From positions 2,680,501 to 2,744,500 of the forward strand of contig NZ_CP118246.1 in NCBI RefSeq assembly GCF_028816455.1: a stretch of DNA of 64,000 bases. Direction: 5' to 3'. Every line of letters starts with the position of its first letter. Within the stretch, counting starts at the first letter, position 1. Made by a program: the position numbers and the translations under genes. The DNA is from Devosia algicola (GTDB taxonomy: Bacteria; Pseudomonadota; Alphaproteobacteria; Rhizobiales; Devosiaceae). This document shows, one piece after another, positions 35,734 to 45,509 of the stretch. The notes beneath the pieces are model-generated. The model searched no databases, was not told where the DNA came from, and saw only the letters and a program-made list of their open reading frames with translations.

Positions 35734-36966
35734 ATGACGGATCAAAGACAGCGTTTTGCCCTGATCGGAACGGGTAATCGGGGCACTACCATGTGGGGCC
35801 AGAACCTGCTGGAAGGCTGGCGTGACAGCGTCGAACTGGTGGCGATCTGCGACACCAACGAACTGCGCGCCGAACGCGCCCGCACCATGATCGGCTCCAA
35901 TGCACCGATCTTTACCGATATTGAGACGACGCTTAGCCAGACCAAACCCGATCTGGTGATCGTGTGCACCCGCGACAGCAATCATGACGATATCATCGTC
36001 GCCGCGCTGGAAGCGGGATGCAATGTCATCACCGAAAAGCCGATGACCACCTCGGTCGACAAGATCCGCCGCATTCGCGAAGCCGAAAAACGCAGCGGCA
36101 AACGGGTCGATGTGTCGTTCAACTACCGCTTTGCCCCCACTGCCGGAAAACTCAAGGAATTGTTGAGCGCAGGGGCCATCGGTACGCTGACGTCGGTCGA
36201 TTTTCACTGGTATCTCGATACCGATCACGGCGCCGATTATTTCCGCCGCTGGCACGCTTATGTCGAAAATTCAGGCTCGCTGTTCGTGCATAAGGCCACC
36301 CATCATTTCGACCTGCTCAATTGGTATATCGATGCTGATCCGCAAACCGTTACCGCTTTTGGCGAATTGCGCAATTATGGCGCCAAGGGCCCTTATCGCG
36401 GCACCCGCTGCAAGGGGTGCGAACACGCCAGCTATTGCGATTTTTACCTTGATCTGAGTGCCGACCCGTTTCTGGAGGCGCTATATGAAGACCCTTCCGA
36501 TCTGGATGGCTATGTACGCGATGCCTGCGTTTATCGCGCGGATATCGACATTCCCGACACCATGACCGCCAACATCCGCTACGCCAATGATGTGGTCGTC
36601 TCCTATTCGCTCAACACCTTCATGCCGATCGAAGGGCACCATATTGCCTTTAATGGCACCAAGGGACGGATCGAACTGCGTCAATATGAAAAGCAGCCCT
36701 GGGAGCGTCCCGACCACGACGAAATCCTTTTGATCAAGAGCTTTGGCGGGGGCGTTGAGCGCATAAAGGTGCCTCATTCGGCCGGTGGCCATTTTGGTGG
36801 CGACGACCGGATGCGCAACATGATCTTTGCCGGTGGCGAGGACAGTTTGGGGCAACGGGCGGGGTCGCGTGCAGGTGCCATGAGCGTCATGACCGGCCTC
36901 GCCGCGTTGCAAAGTTCAAGAACCGGCAAGAGCGTGCGGATCGATGAATTGGGCGACATCGGCTAA
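35734..36966 (+). CDS. Gfo/Idh/MocA-family oxidoreductase
   Basis: A 410-residue protein, frame intact. It has FALIGTGNRGTTMWGQNLLEGW, VICDTNE-like VAICDTNELRAERA, EKPMTTSVDKIRRIREAEKRSGKRVDVSFNYRFAP, and the catalytic HKATHHFDLLNWYI. An inserted Cys-rich stretch, RCKGCEHASYCDF, is common in this subfamily. It is the fourth family member on the island and the last gene of the rightward catabolic operon. Substrate unknown. Confidence 0.85.
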   Translation: MTDQRQRFALIGTGNRGTTMWGQNLLEGWRDSVELVAICDTNELRAERARTMIGSNAPIFTDIETTLSQTKPDLVIVCTRDSNHDDIIVAALEAGCNVITEKPMTTSVDKIRRIREAEKRSGKRVDVSFNYRFAPTAGKLKELLSAGAIGTLTSVDFHWYLDTDHGADYFRRWHAYVENSGSLFVHKATHHFDLLNWYIDADPQTVTAFGELRNYGAKGPYRGTRCKGCEHASYCDFYLDLSADPFLEALYEDPSDLDGYVRDACVYRADIDIPDTMTANIRYANDVVVSYSLNTFMPIEGHHIAFNGTKGRIELRQYEKQPWERPDHDEILLIKSFGGGVERIKVPHSAGGHFGGDDRMRNMIFAGGEDSLGQRAGSRAGAMSVMTGLAALQSSRTGKSVRIDELGDIG

Positions 36967-37067
36967 CTAGCGGATCGGCAAGAGAAATTCTTTGTACGGT
37001 ACCGGACACCGGCTTGTGACGTGCCGCACTTCGTTTAGGGTGCGACCGGGGCATAAAGGCGGAAACA

Positions 37068-37439
37068 ATGATTCCTGAGAATTGCGGTGTACTCGTTGTC
37101 GAGGACGAGCCGCTGGTGGCGCTCATGATTGAAGACATGCTCAGGGATATGGGCGGTGACCAGATTCATGTTGCCCATAATCAGGACAGCGCTTGGGCGT
37201 CGCTGGAACAGCATGCGCCGTGTCTGGCGGTCATGGATTTCAATCTGGGCAACGACGACACCATGAAACTGGTCGAGGCCTGTCGGGGACGCGGCATCGC
37301 CGTGATCATTTCCAGCGGCTATACTGCCGAGGATCTTCCCGCCGAAATGCGCGCGTTCCCGCTTTTGTCCAAACCGTTTTCGTTTGAGCAGATGTCCCAG
37401 GTGGTTGCGGCCGCATTGTGCAAGGTCAAGACTGCCTGA
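37068..37439 (+). CDS. Single-domain response regulator
   Basis: A 123-residue stand-alone receiver: GVLVVEDEPLVALMIEDML (acidic pair), the phospho-Asp in LAVMDFNLGND, VIISSGY and LLSKPFSFEQM (Lys). No output domain. Such proteins pass phosphate to partners or act by binding. A strong palindrome and a Crp-like regulator gene follow on the same strand; no cognate kinase is in the window. Confidence 0.82.
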   Translation: MIPENCGVLVVEDEPLVALMIEDMLRDMGGDQIHVAHNQDSAWASLEQHAPCLAVMDFNLGNDDTMKLVEACRGRGIAVIISSGYTAEDLPAEMRAFPLLSKPFSFEQMSQVVAAALCKVKTA

Positions 37440-37459
37440 ACAATTCGTGTTAACAATAG

Positions 37460-37482
37460 GATCTGGTCGACGCGACCAGATC
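37460..37482. promoter_or_regulatory. Perfect 10-base inverted repeat before the Crp-like gene
   Basis: GATCTGGTCG (37460-37469) and CGACCAGATC (37473-37482) are exact complements around ACG. It lies 32 bases before the Crp-like start. There is no T-run, so it is more likely an operator or a leader hairpin than a terminator. Confidence 0.5.
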
Positions 37483-37513
37483 AATGGGGCAATAACGTGC
37501 CTGCGTCGGGGAA

Positions 37514-38236
37514 GTGAGCCTGGTGATCGACAAAGATTATGCTCATCATAACAAGCTGTTGGCCATCCTCAAGCCTGAAGATCAGGCTTTTCTGGCCGAA
37601 CATCTCGAGCCGGTGTCATATGTGCAAAAGGACGAGATCGAGCAGCCGGGCAGCATAATTGAATCGGTGATTTTCCCTGAAACCGGGCTGCTCTCGGTTG
37701 TGGCGCACCTGCCCGAGGGACGCGATATCGAAGTGGGCATCGTCGGGCGCGACGGCATGAGCGGCACCGGCGTGGTCCAGTTCGACGAAATCGCCGCTTT
37801 TTCGACCTTCGTCCAGATCGAGGGGCGCGGCCTCAAACTCGACGTCAAATCCTTACGCGTGGCGCTGGCTCAATCAATTTCGCTCAATATCATTTTTAAC
37901 CGCTACGCGCGCAGCTTTGCCATTCAGATCGCCTCGACCGCTTTGGCCAATGGCCGCTCGCGGCTTGAGGAGCGTCTGGCGCGCTGGCTGGTGATGGTCC
38001 AGGACCGCATCGACAGCGACAAGATTGCCATTACCCACGAATTCCTCTCGGTCATGCTGGGGGTGCGCCGGTCCGGTGTCACCGACGCCTTGCATATACT
38101 GGAAGGCAGAGGGCTGGTGCGAGCAAATCGCGGTGAAATAGTCATCCGTGATCGCGAGGGGCTGATCGTTTTGGGCGACGGCGCCTATGGCATGGCCGAG
38201 CTGGAATACCAGCGCATCATGGGCATGCCCTCCTAA
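37514..38236 (+). CDS. Crp/Fnr-family transcriptional regulator
   Basis: A 240-residue protein with a cNMP-binding-like barrel (EPVSYVQKDEIEQPGSIIESVIFPETGLLSVVA, EVGIVGRDGMSGTG) and a C-terminal winged HTH (ITHEFLSVMLGVRRSGVTDALHILEGRGLVRANRGEIVIRD). It lacks an FNR cysteine cluster. The first codons (GTG at 37514) include GAGCCTG, the same form as the frameshift sites; if one base is extra there, the start would instead be the GTG at 37523 (MIDKDYAHH). Similar regulators in alphaproteobacteria respond to light or stress, but no ligand is visible. Confidence 0.8.
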   Translation: MSLVIDKDYAHHNKLLAILKPEDQAFLAEHLEPVSYVQKDEIEQPGSIIESVIFPETGLLSVVAHLPEGRDIEVGIVGRDGMSGTGVVQFDEIAAFSTFVQIEGRGLKLDVKSLRVALAQSISLNIIFNRYARSFAIQIASTALANGRSRLEERLARWLVMVQDRIDSDKIAITHEFLSVMLGVRRSGVTDALHILEGRGLVRANRGEIVIRDREGLIVLGDGAYGMAELEYQRIMGMPS

Positions 38237-38472
38237 ATCAACCATATCCTCAATTGTTACGAGCGACCACCTTTCGGCGGTGCGCAAGTTGTTGTGTATT
38301 ATTTGGGTAACATTGCGTTAACGGTTGCTTACAGTTAAAGAACAGTATTTGGACTACGTGGATTTTTTTGTGACAATGATTTTTCACTCCGATTTTCTAG
38401 ATTGTCAGCCGGGCTTCGACAGTCCCGACTGAATGCGGCTCCAATATTCGCTGCGCCTAAGGAGCATTTGTA

Positions 38473-39686
38473 ATGACCATGGCACCAAAGCCGACCCATG
38501 ATGTATTCGACGCTGGCGGCCGCGGCTTGCAACATCAAGGGCTTCGGCGGGCCAATGAACGTGCCGTCATGTCCATCATCGGGTTCAATGCCGGTGTCTC
38601 CAATGCCGAAATATCGCGCCTGTCTGGCCTGGCGCCGCAAACCGTATCCGCCATTCTGGTCGAACTGGAAAAGGCGCACCTGATCGAGCGCGGCGAAGTG
38701 GTCCGCGGTCGTCGTGGCCAGCCAGCGACACCAATTTTTCTCAATGCTGACGGCGCCTTTTGCATCGGCTGTGAAATCAGTTGGCGGCACATCCAGGTCC
38801 ATCTGATTGACCTGCGCGGCCAGACGCGCGGCACAATACGCAAGGAATATGCCTATCCCGACGCCAATACCATCGTCGCCGACATCAACACCATGGTCGA
38901 CGAATTGATGGCCACCCTGTCATTCAGCGAGCAGTTCCGGGTGCTCGACCTCGGTATTGCCATGCCCAGCCATCTCTGGCGCTATATTCACCTGGTCAAC
39001 GCCCCGCCAGAGCAGGCAGCATTGTGGAGGGGTAAGGACCTTGCAGGGGAGTTGAGCAACGCCACCAGCCTGGCAGTGTCCATTTTCAACGATGGCAATG
39101 CCGCCTGCTGGGCCGAGCCTGATTGCCTTTCCCAAACCCCGGCCCGGCGACTTCCTCTATCTTATGGTGTCGCGCTATGTCGGCGCCGGCATTGTTGGGC
39201 AGAGCCAATTATGGGAAGGGCCAACCGGAAACTCGGCCAATCTGGGGTCGATGCTGGTAGGCCACGCGGGTGATGGTTCGATTCCCGCCCAAAATATTGC
39301 CTCGATCACGGCCCTCGAGCAACGCCTTGTTGATGCCGGTCGCGCCCCCCACCGGGATACCCGACGATTGGGACTGGGATAGGCTGGAGCCTGTCCTGTC
39401 AGACTGGCTTGATACCGTTGGCGCCGCCCTCGCCGTGGTCATTTTCAACACCACTATGGTGCTCGAATGCAAGTTGGCTATCATTGACGGGTTGATGCCC
39501 GCCAAAGTGGTCAAGCGGCTGGTCGCCAAGGTCACGGAGGAGCTGCAGAAACTGCAAGAAGGCCCCTTTGCGGCGCCTCAAGTGTTTCAAGGCCACCTCG
39601 GCGGCACGGCCCCGTCAATCGGGGCTGCCGAATTGCCGCTCTATCGCCGCTATTTTTCCCGCAATATCGGCGATCTGACCACCTGA
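38473..39686 (+). CDS. ROK-family transcriptional regulator (two frameshifts)
   Basis: N-terminal winged HTH GLRRANERAVMSIIGFNAGVSNAEISRLSGLAPQTVSAILVELEKAHLIE, followed by a ROK sugar-kinase-like domain: FNDGNAACWAE, FLYLMVSRYVGAGIVGQSQLWEGPTGNSANLGSML, and a C-terminus FSRNIGDLTT. The first break is GAGCCTG at 39115-39120 (repair reads CWAELIAFPKPRPGDFLYL). The second is the C6 run at 39345-39350, which reads RAPTGIPDDW after loss of one C. Corrected length is 403 residues. ROK regulators usually control sugar genes, so this may serve the sugar island upstream. Confidence 0.82.
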
Positions 39687-39714
39687 CCGAATTATGAATT
39701 TTGCGCTCATGTAA

Positions 39715-39742
39715 TTGACATATGTTAGAACAATTATAAATT
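39715..39742 (+). promoter_or_regulatory. rirA promoter with Irr (ICE-like) box
   Basis: TTGACA (39715-39720) and TAAATT (39737-39742) with a 16-base spacer form a likely promoter. GTTAGAACAATTATAAA (39724-39740) overlaps it and resembles the Irr-binding ICE box TTTAGAA-N3-TTCTAAA, with 12 of 14 positions matching. Irr therefore could repress rirA under low iron. The consensus is from knowledge of rhizobia; binding is inferred. Confidence 0.5.
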
Positions 39743-39815
39743 GAGCGGACCGACAGGACGTCAGGGCAAAGTCGCGGCATGGCCGGATCGGCCTATGTCT
39801 CCTAAAAGGATCACC

Positions 39816-40280
39816 ATGAGACTGACACGCCAATCCAACTATGCCATTCGCACGCTGGTCTATTGCGCCATCAATCAGCCCGGCCTGAGCCGCGTGGCCG
39901 ACATTGCTCGGGCCTACGCCATTTCGGAACTGTTCTTGTTCAAGCTGATCAAGCCGCTGGTGACCAAGGGTCTGCTTGAAACCGTGCGCGGGCGCCGGGG
40001 CGGTATCAAGCTGGGCAAGCCCGCCGCCGACATTACCCTGCTCGAAATCGTCATGCTGACCGAAGAAAATTTCGCCCTGGCGGAATGTTTCGAGGATGGC
40101 GCTGACTGCCCCCTGATCGGCGAATGCGAGTTGAACGCGGCGCTACGCGAGGCGTTGGGCGCGTTTTTCGCCGTACTCGAAACCTATACAATTGCCGACC
40201 TGGCTCACAAACGGCGCTCGCTGCGCGAACGGCTGGGGCTGGAATTGAATCTGGACGAGGGCGAACTGGCGGCCCATTAG
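39816..40280 (+). CDS. rirA: Iron-responsive Rrf2-family regulator RirA
   Basis: About 154 residues from MRLTRQSNYAIRTLVYCA. The Rrf2 HTH is RVADIARAYAISELFLFKLIKPLVTKGLLETVRGRRGG. It carries the three cysteines of RirA in AECFEDGADCPLIGECELNAAL, which hold an iron-sulfur cluster. RirA represses iron-uptake genes when iron is plentiful in rhizobia. I start at the ATG at 39816 because the frame's earlier ATG at 39741 overlaps the promoter. The other iron regulator gene of this lineage, irr, lies at 60.5 kb. Confidence 0.9.
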   Translation: MRLTRQSNYAIRTLVYCAINQPGLSRVADIARAYAISELFLFKLIKPLVTKGLLETVRGRRGGIKLGKPAADITLLEIVMLTEENFALAECFEDGADCPLIGECELNAALREALGAFFAVLETYTIADLAHKRRSLRERLGLELNLDEGELAAH

Positions 40281-40423
40281 GGTCATCGGTCGGTTTCGCC
40301 ATCAAATGGCAATCGGTCGGCGTCCATGCCCCGCACACTTGGCCCTTATGCCCAAAGCTCGGATTGATCTGGGCGCCAAGCCATGCTCTATGCCCCAAAA
40401 CACCCAAGGATCGCTAAAGTTTC

Positions 40424-42229
40424 ATGGCTGCTGCCCCGCTTTTGAGCCTGCAAGATATTTCCCTGACATTCGGTGGCACCCAGCTGCTCGAAAGCGCCGA
40501 ACTGATCGTTTCCCCGGGTCAGCGCATCGCGCTGGTGGGTCGCAACGGATCGGGCAAGTCCACCCTGCTCAAGATCGCGTCCGGTGATGTTGCTCGCGAT
40601 GGCGGTGTCCGCTTCATCGAGCCGGGTGCGACCGTGCGCTATCTGCCCCAGGAACCCGATCTTTCCGCTTTTCCAACAACGCTCGATTATGTCGAGGCAG
40701 GATTGGGGCCAGGCGATGACCCCTATCGGGCCCAATATCTGCTCAATTCACTGGGCCTGACCGGTACTGAAGATCCGAAAAAGCTTTCCGGCGGCGAAGC
40801 GCGGCGTGCCGCACTGGCGCGCGTTCTGGCACCCAAGCCGGACATCCTGCTGCTTGATGAGCCGACCAACCATCTTGACCTGCCTGCCATCGAATGGCTG
40901 CAATCCGAACTTGCCTCGCTGCGCTCGGCCATGGTGCTGATCAGCCATGACCGACGCTTTCTCAGCGATCTGACCCGCGCCACCGTCTGGCTGGATCGCG
41001 GCATCACCCGGCGGCTGGACAAGGGTTTTGGCGCCTTTGAAGCCTGGCGTGATCAGGTGCTCGAAGAGGAAGAACGCGACCGACACAAGCTGGACCGGCA
41101 GATTGTGCGCGAGGAACATTGGCTGCGTTATGGTGTGACCGCGCGGCGCAAGCGCAATGTGGGCCGGTTGGAACGGTTGGCAGGATTGCGCCAGGATCGG
41201 CGCGACCAGCGCCGCGTCACCGGCAGCGTCAACATGCAGGTTTCCGAAGGACGTTCGTCAGGCGCGCTGGTGGTCGATGCCGAAGACATCAATAAAACCT
41301 ATGGTACCCGCGCCATTGTCACCGATTTTTCGACACGGGTGCTACGGGGTGACCGGGTCGGCATTGTCGGCCCCAACGGCGCGGGCAAGACCACGCTGAT
41401 CAACATGCTGACCGGTCTGCTGGAACCTGATAGCGGCAAGATCAAGCGCGGCGCGTCGCTGGAACTGGCCATGCTCGATCAGGGGCGCGCCAAGCTGTTG
41501 CCCGATACCCGTCTCAAGGACGCGCTGACGGGCGGCGGTAGCGACACGATTCACATCAATGGCCAGCCGCGTCACGTCGTTGGCTATATGAAGGATTTTC
41601 TGTTTGCGCCCGAACAGGCCAATACCCCGATCGGCAAATTGTCGGGCGGCGAACGGGCCCGGGTTGCCTTGGCACGCGCGCTGTCACTGCCCTCCAATTT
41701 TCTGGTGCTCGACGAGCCCACAAATGATCTGGATCTGGAAACCCTGGACCTGCTCGAGGAAATGGTTTCCGACTATGCCGGTACCGTGCTGGTCGTCAGC
41801 CATGACCGCGATTTTCTCGACCGGGTTGCAACCTCGGTGATCATGTCCGAGGGCGATGGTCGCTGGACCGAATATGCGGGTGGCTATTCGGATATGGTTA
41901 TTCAGCGTGGCGAGGGCGTGGCGGCGCGTGCCGCCATAACCAAGGCCCACAAACCCGGCAAGACAGCCTTGGCGCCTGTAACCGCTGCCACCGGCAAGCG
42001 CAAACTCTCCTTCAAGGAAAAGCACGCTCTTGAAACATTGCCGGCCCAGATTGAAAAGCTGAAAGCCGATAGCGCCAGCCTTGCCAGGGAATTGGGCGAC
42101 CCCGGCCTTTATGCGCGTGACCCCGATGCATTTGCCAAAAAAAGCACACGGCTGAGCGAGGTCGACGCCAAACGCGCCAAGGCCGAGGATCAATGGCTGG
42201 AACTCGAATTATTGCGCGAAGAGCCTTGA
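40424..42229 (+). CDS. uup: ABC-F family ATPase (Uup-like)
   Basis: A 601-residue protein with two ABC domains: first GRNGSGKST, LSGGEARRAALARV and LLLDEPTNHLDL; second GPNGAGKTT, LSGGERARVALARAL and FLVLDEPTNDLDL. No membrane helices. The linker is rich in Arg and Glu, and the C-terminus has a coiled coil (FKEKHALETLPAQIEKLKADSASLARELGD) like Uup. ABC-F proteins act on ribosomes or DNA intermediates. Single gene, no partners. Confidence 0.88.
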   Translation: MAAAPLLSLQDISLTFGGTQLLESAELIVSPGQRIALVGRNGSGKSTLLKIASGDVARDGGVRFIEPGATVRYLPQEPDLSAFPTTLDYVEAGLGPGDDPYRAQYLLNSLGLTGTEDPKKLSGGEARRAALARVLAPKPDILLLDEPTNHLDLPAIEWLQSELASLRSAMVLISHDRRFLSDLTRATVWLDRGITRRLDKGFGAFEAWRDQVLEEEERDRHKLDRQIVREEHWLRYGVTARRKRNVGRLERLAGLRQDRRDQRRVTGSVNMQVSEGRSSGALVVDAEDINKTYGTRAIVTDFSTRVLRGDRVGIVGPNGAGKTTLINMLTGLLEPDSGKIKRGASLELAMLDQGRAKLLPDTRLKDALTGGGSDTIHINGQPRHVVGYMKDFLFAPEQANTPIGKLSGGERARVALARALSLPSNFLVLDEPTNDLDLETLDLLEEMVSDYAGTVLVVSHDRDFLDRVATSVIMSEGDGRWTEYAGGYSDMVIQRGEGVAARAAITKAHKPGKTALAPVTAATGKRKLSFKEKHALETLPAQIEKLKADSASLARELGDPGLYARDPDAFAKKSTRLSEVDAKRAKAEDQWLELELLREEP

Positions 42230-42417
42230 GGGCTAAAACCGGCGACGCGGAGTGTTCCGAGGACTGGATATCCTCGATGTCATGACACCGGCTGCGGCGC
42301 GTCCGCCATTGCGCCGCTGTTTGTTGCCTTTCCGGTACGAACCATGCCTCTATGGGTACACCGGATCGCACGGCAATGTGTGTGCTGTTGATGCTCCGCT
42401 GATGGGAGGCGACTGCC

Positions 42418-43038
42418 ATGAACACGGACGTTCTGCTTGAAGCCCAACGGCGTTTTCTCGAACGCTATCCGGGTGGGTTCGACCACCCTGAAATGGCGGC
42501 CATGGCCAAGAAGTACAAGATGGAGCAACATGGCGACTTCGCACGCGAGCGCTTCGCCGCCGACCGGTTTGCCGAGCCTTCTGCCATTATTGATGCTGCC
42601 GCAACACTGGTCAGCCGGTCGGCCCTGGTATCCATGTTCGAAAAGCCGAAATTCAAAGCCGACGTCGCCGGACTATCCGAGGCTGAAACAGAGGACTGGG
42701 CCGCAGCCTGGTTCGAATTTCTGCACGGCGACCAGCAGACGGGTTTTGTCGCATTGGTCGCGGTTTTCGCCCGGCACCAACTCGCCAAATGGACCCTCGT
42801 AACCATCGTGCCAGCCTATTATGCCCAGCAAACCGAAGTCTTCGTCAAGCCAAGTACGGCCAAGCTCATCAATAGCAAACTTGACCTGGGATTGACCTAT
42901 CATGCGACGCCCGGCTGGGATTTTTATGTTGAATTTCGCGCGGCGCTTATCGCCATGCGCACAATCGCGCGCGATACCAATGCACCCAGTAACGCGGCCT
43001 TTTCAGGCATTTTGATGAATTATCTCAACGCCGATTGA
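42418..43038 (+). CDS. Protein of unknown function
   Basis: A 206-residue protein, MNTDVLLEAQRRFLERYPGGFDHPEMAAMAKKYKMEQHG and ALVAVFARHQLAKWTLVTIVPAYYAQQTEVFVKPSTAKLI. Composition is alpha-helical and soluble; no catalytic motif, signal or membrane helix is recognisable. GGGAGGC lies just before the ATG. Its end overlaps the annotated end of rpoN by 19 bases on the other strand, but that rpoN end may be an artefact. I do not recognise the family. Confidence 0.7.
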   Translation: MNTDVLLEAQRRFLERYPGGFDHPEMAAMAKKYKMEQHGDFARERFAADRFAEPSAIIDAAATLVSRSALVSMFEKPKFKADVAGLSEAETEDWAAAWFEFLHGDQQTGFVALVAVFARHQLAKWTLVTIVPAYYAQQTEVFVKPSTAKLINSKLDLGLTYHATPGWDFYVEFRAALIAMRTIARDTNAPSNAAFSGILMNYLNAD

Positions 43039-44628
43039 CCTCTTCTGGCCATAGGTCCGGGGTCGAGTTGGCCCATTGGTAAAAATGCGGCCGTCATCCT
43101 AAATCGGGCGACCGAAACCTGCCGTTCAGGCGGTTTGTTCGAGACTTTTTTCTGGCGTCGCCGGATCACCGATGAGGGGATATTCATGCCCTCGCGATAT
43201 TTGGCGACAGTGCGGCGCGCCACATCAATGCCCTGCTCGCGCTTGAGCATGTCGGCAATCGTGTCATCGGAAAGCACCGACTTGACCGTCTCGCCATCAA
43301 TCAACTGGCGAATGCGATGACGCACCGCCTCGGCCGAATGCTGGTCGCCCCCGTCGCTCGCGGCAATCGCGGTGGTGAAGAAATATTTCATCTCCAATAG
43401 ACCGAGCGGGGTCGACAGATATTTGTTGGCAGTCACCCGGCTGACCGTCGATTCATGCATTTCGATGGCTTCGGCGACCATTTTGAGCGTCATCGGTCTG
43501 AGATGGGCAATGCCGTGCAGCAAAAAACCATCCTGTTGCCGCACGATCTCGGCGGCGACCTTGAGCATGGTCTGGGCGCGTTGGTCGAGACTTTTGGTCA
43601 GCCAGTTCGCCGTTTGCAGGCAATCGGTCAGAAAATTCTTCTCGGCGCTATTGCGCGCCTTCTTGCTGACGCTGGCATAATAGACCCGATTGACCAGAAC
43701 CCGGGGCAGCACATCGCTGTTCAATTCGATCTGCCAGTCGCCCGCCGGGCTCTGGCGCACAAACACATCGGGGACCACGGCTTCAACCGGGCCGGAATCA
43801 AAGGCGCGGGCAGGGCGCGGATCGAGCTGGCGCAACTCGGCCAGCATATCGGCAATATCCTCGCGGTCAGCACCGATTGCGCGACTCAGCGCCACCATGT
43901 CGTGACTGGCCAGCAATTCAAGATTGTCCAACAGTGCCGCCATCATCGGATCGAGTCGGTCGCGCTCGGCCAACTGCATGGCGAGGCACTCGCGCAGGTT
44001 GCGGGCGAAAACCCCCAGCGGGTCGCACCCCTGCACCGCCTCGAGCACCGCTTCGACATCGGCCAACTCGGCGCCCAATTGTTCGGCAATGTTGGCCGGA
44101 TCAACGCTGAGATAGCCCGCTTCATTGAGACTGTCGATCAGATAGCCGGCAATCAACCTGTCGGCCTGGGTGCGCAAGATCAGATTGGTCTGTGCTTCAA
44201 GATGATCGGCAAGCCGGGGGCGGGCCGCAACGAACTGGTCAATATCGGGCGCTTCGCCACCATCACCGGTGCCATGCACATCGATGCGGCTGGACAGGTT
44301 TAACCGGTCGGCGCTGGCTTGATCTGGAAAGACGTTTTCAACCGAGGTGTCATAGCCATCGGCTATACTATCGGCGCTCTGGATACGTTCCGCATGAGTA
44401 ACAGAATCTTCAATAATGGCCGGTTCGGGTGCGGGGTCTGGTGGTGCGGGCGCCTCATCGGCGGCGCCGTCCTCGCGCTCCAGGAGCGGGTTGCGCAACA
44501 GTTCGGCGTCAACAAATTGGCTCAACTCCAGATGGCTGAGCCTGCAGCAGGCGAATCGACTGCATCAATTGCGGCGTCAGGGTCAGGCTTTGGGCCTGAC
44601 GAAATTCCAGACGCGGCGATAAGGCCAT
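43020..44628 (-). CDS. rpoN: RNA polymerase sigma-54 factor RpoN (one certain frameshift)
   Basis: Reverse-strand start MALSPRLEFRQAQSLTLTPQLMQSIRLLQ is the conserved region I. It then breaks at GAGCCTG (44538-44543) and continues in another frame as SHLELSQFVDAELLRNPLLERED; dropping one base gives LLQLSHLELSQFV. The core-binding and HTH regions are intact, as is the RpoN box ARRTVAKYREGMNIPSS. The predicted C-terminus is long (about 40 extra residues); an A6 run at 43146-43151 lacking one A would instead end the protein as RRRQKKSLEQTA. As given, corrected length is 535 residues. It follows lptB as in other alphaproteobacteria; no hpf gene follows. Confidence 0.88.
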
Positions 44629-44750
44629 CAATTCAGTCCCTTGGAAAACGACAAAAGGACCGCAGCCGGTCCTGTTGAGCGCGAGAATGGCCTATTTTGG
44701 AGGCAACGGCAAGACCCACAGCAATTTTCGTGCCAGTTGCTGACAAAGGC

Positions 44751-45509
44751 TCAACTGTTGAAAATATCACCGAGATAGACGCGGCGTGCTTCGGGATCAG
44801 CCATGATGGTTTCGGGACGCCCCTGGATCATCACATGGCCATCGTGCACCAGATAGGCGCGGTCCACGAGGCTGAGCGTTTCACGCACCGAATGATCGGT
44901 GATCAACACCCCGATGCCGCGCTGGGTCAATTGCCTGACCAGCCCTTTGACCTCGGCAACGGCGATGGGATCGACCCCGGCAAACGGCTCGTCGAGCAGC
45001 ATGAAAATCGGATCGGCGGCCAGCGCCCGGGCAATCTCGACCCGCCGCCGCTCGCCACCCGAAAGCGACATGGCATTGGACGCTGCCAGATGGGCGATGG
45101 AAAATTCCTCCAGCAGGTTCTTGAGACGCGCCCGGCGCTCCTTGCGCGAGCGAACATGGTTTTCCAGCACCGCCATGATGTTGCTGGCAACGCTGAGGCC
45201 ACGAAAAATCGATGGCTCCTGGGGCAGATAGCCAATACCCAGTCGCCCACGCTGAAACAGCGGCAATTGCGTGATCGGGAAGCCATCGAGGCGAATTTCG
45301 CCATGGTCGGGTTTGACCAGGCCCATGATCATGGTGAAAACCGTGGTCTTGCCGGCCCCGTTCGGCCCCAAAAGACCCACCGCCTCGCCGCGCCGCACCG
45401 CCAGTGACACATCGCGCACCACGGTGCGCTTGCCGAATTTCTTGGCCAGCGCATGCGCAACCAGCCAGCCGGTCTGATCGACCTTGGGTTTGGGCGGAGC
45501 CTGGTTCAT
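44751..45509 (-). CDS. lptB: LPS export ABC transporter ATP-binding protein LptB
   Basis: A 252-residue ABC ATPase with GPNGAGKTT, LSGGERRRVEIARAL, FMLLDEPFAGVDPIA and the switch His in LITDHSVRETL. The N-terminal extension before LVAHALAKKFG is short. LptB powers movement of lipopolysaccharide through LptFGC. It overlaps lptA by four bases and precedes rpoN. Confidence 0.92.
   Translation of the reverse strand: MNQAPPKPKVDQTGWLVAHALAKKFGKRTVVRDVSLAVRRGEAVGLLGPNGAGKTTVFTMIMGLVKPDHGEIRLDGFPITQLPLFQRGRLGIGYLPQEPSIFRGLSVASNIMAVLENHVRSRKERRARLKNLLEEFSIAHLAASNAMSLSGGERRRVEIARALAADPIFMLLDEPFAGVDPIAVAEVKGLVRQLTQRGIGVLITDHSVRETLSLVDRAYLVHDGHVMIQGRPETIMADPEARRVYLGDIFNS

Noticed and set aside
43455..44303. 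282-residue plus-strand frame inside rpoN
   Set aside because: Antisense shadow of RpoN.
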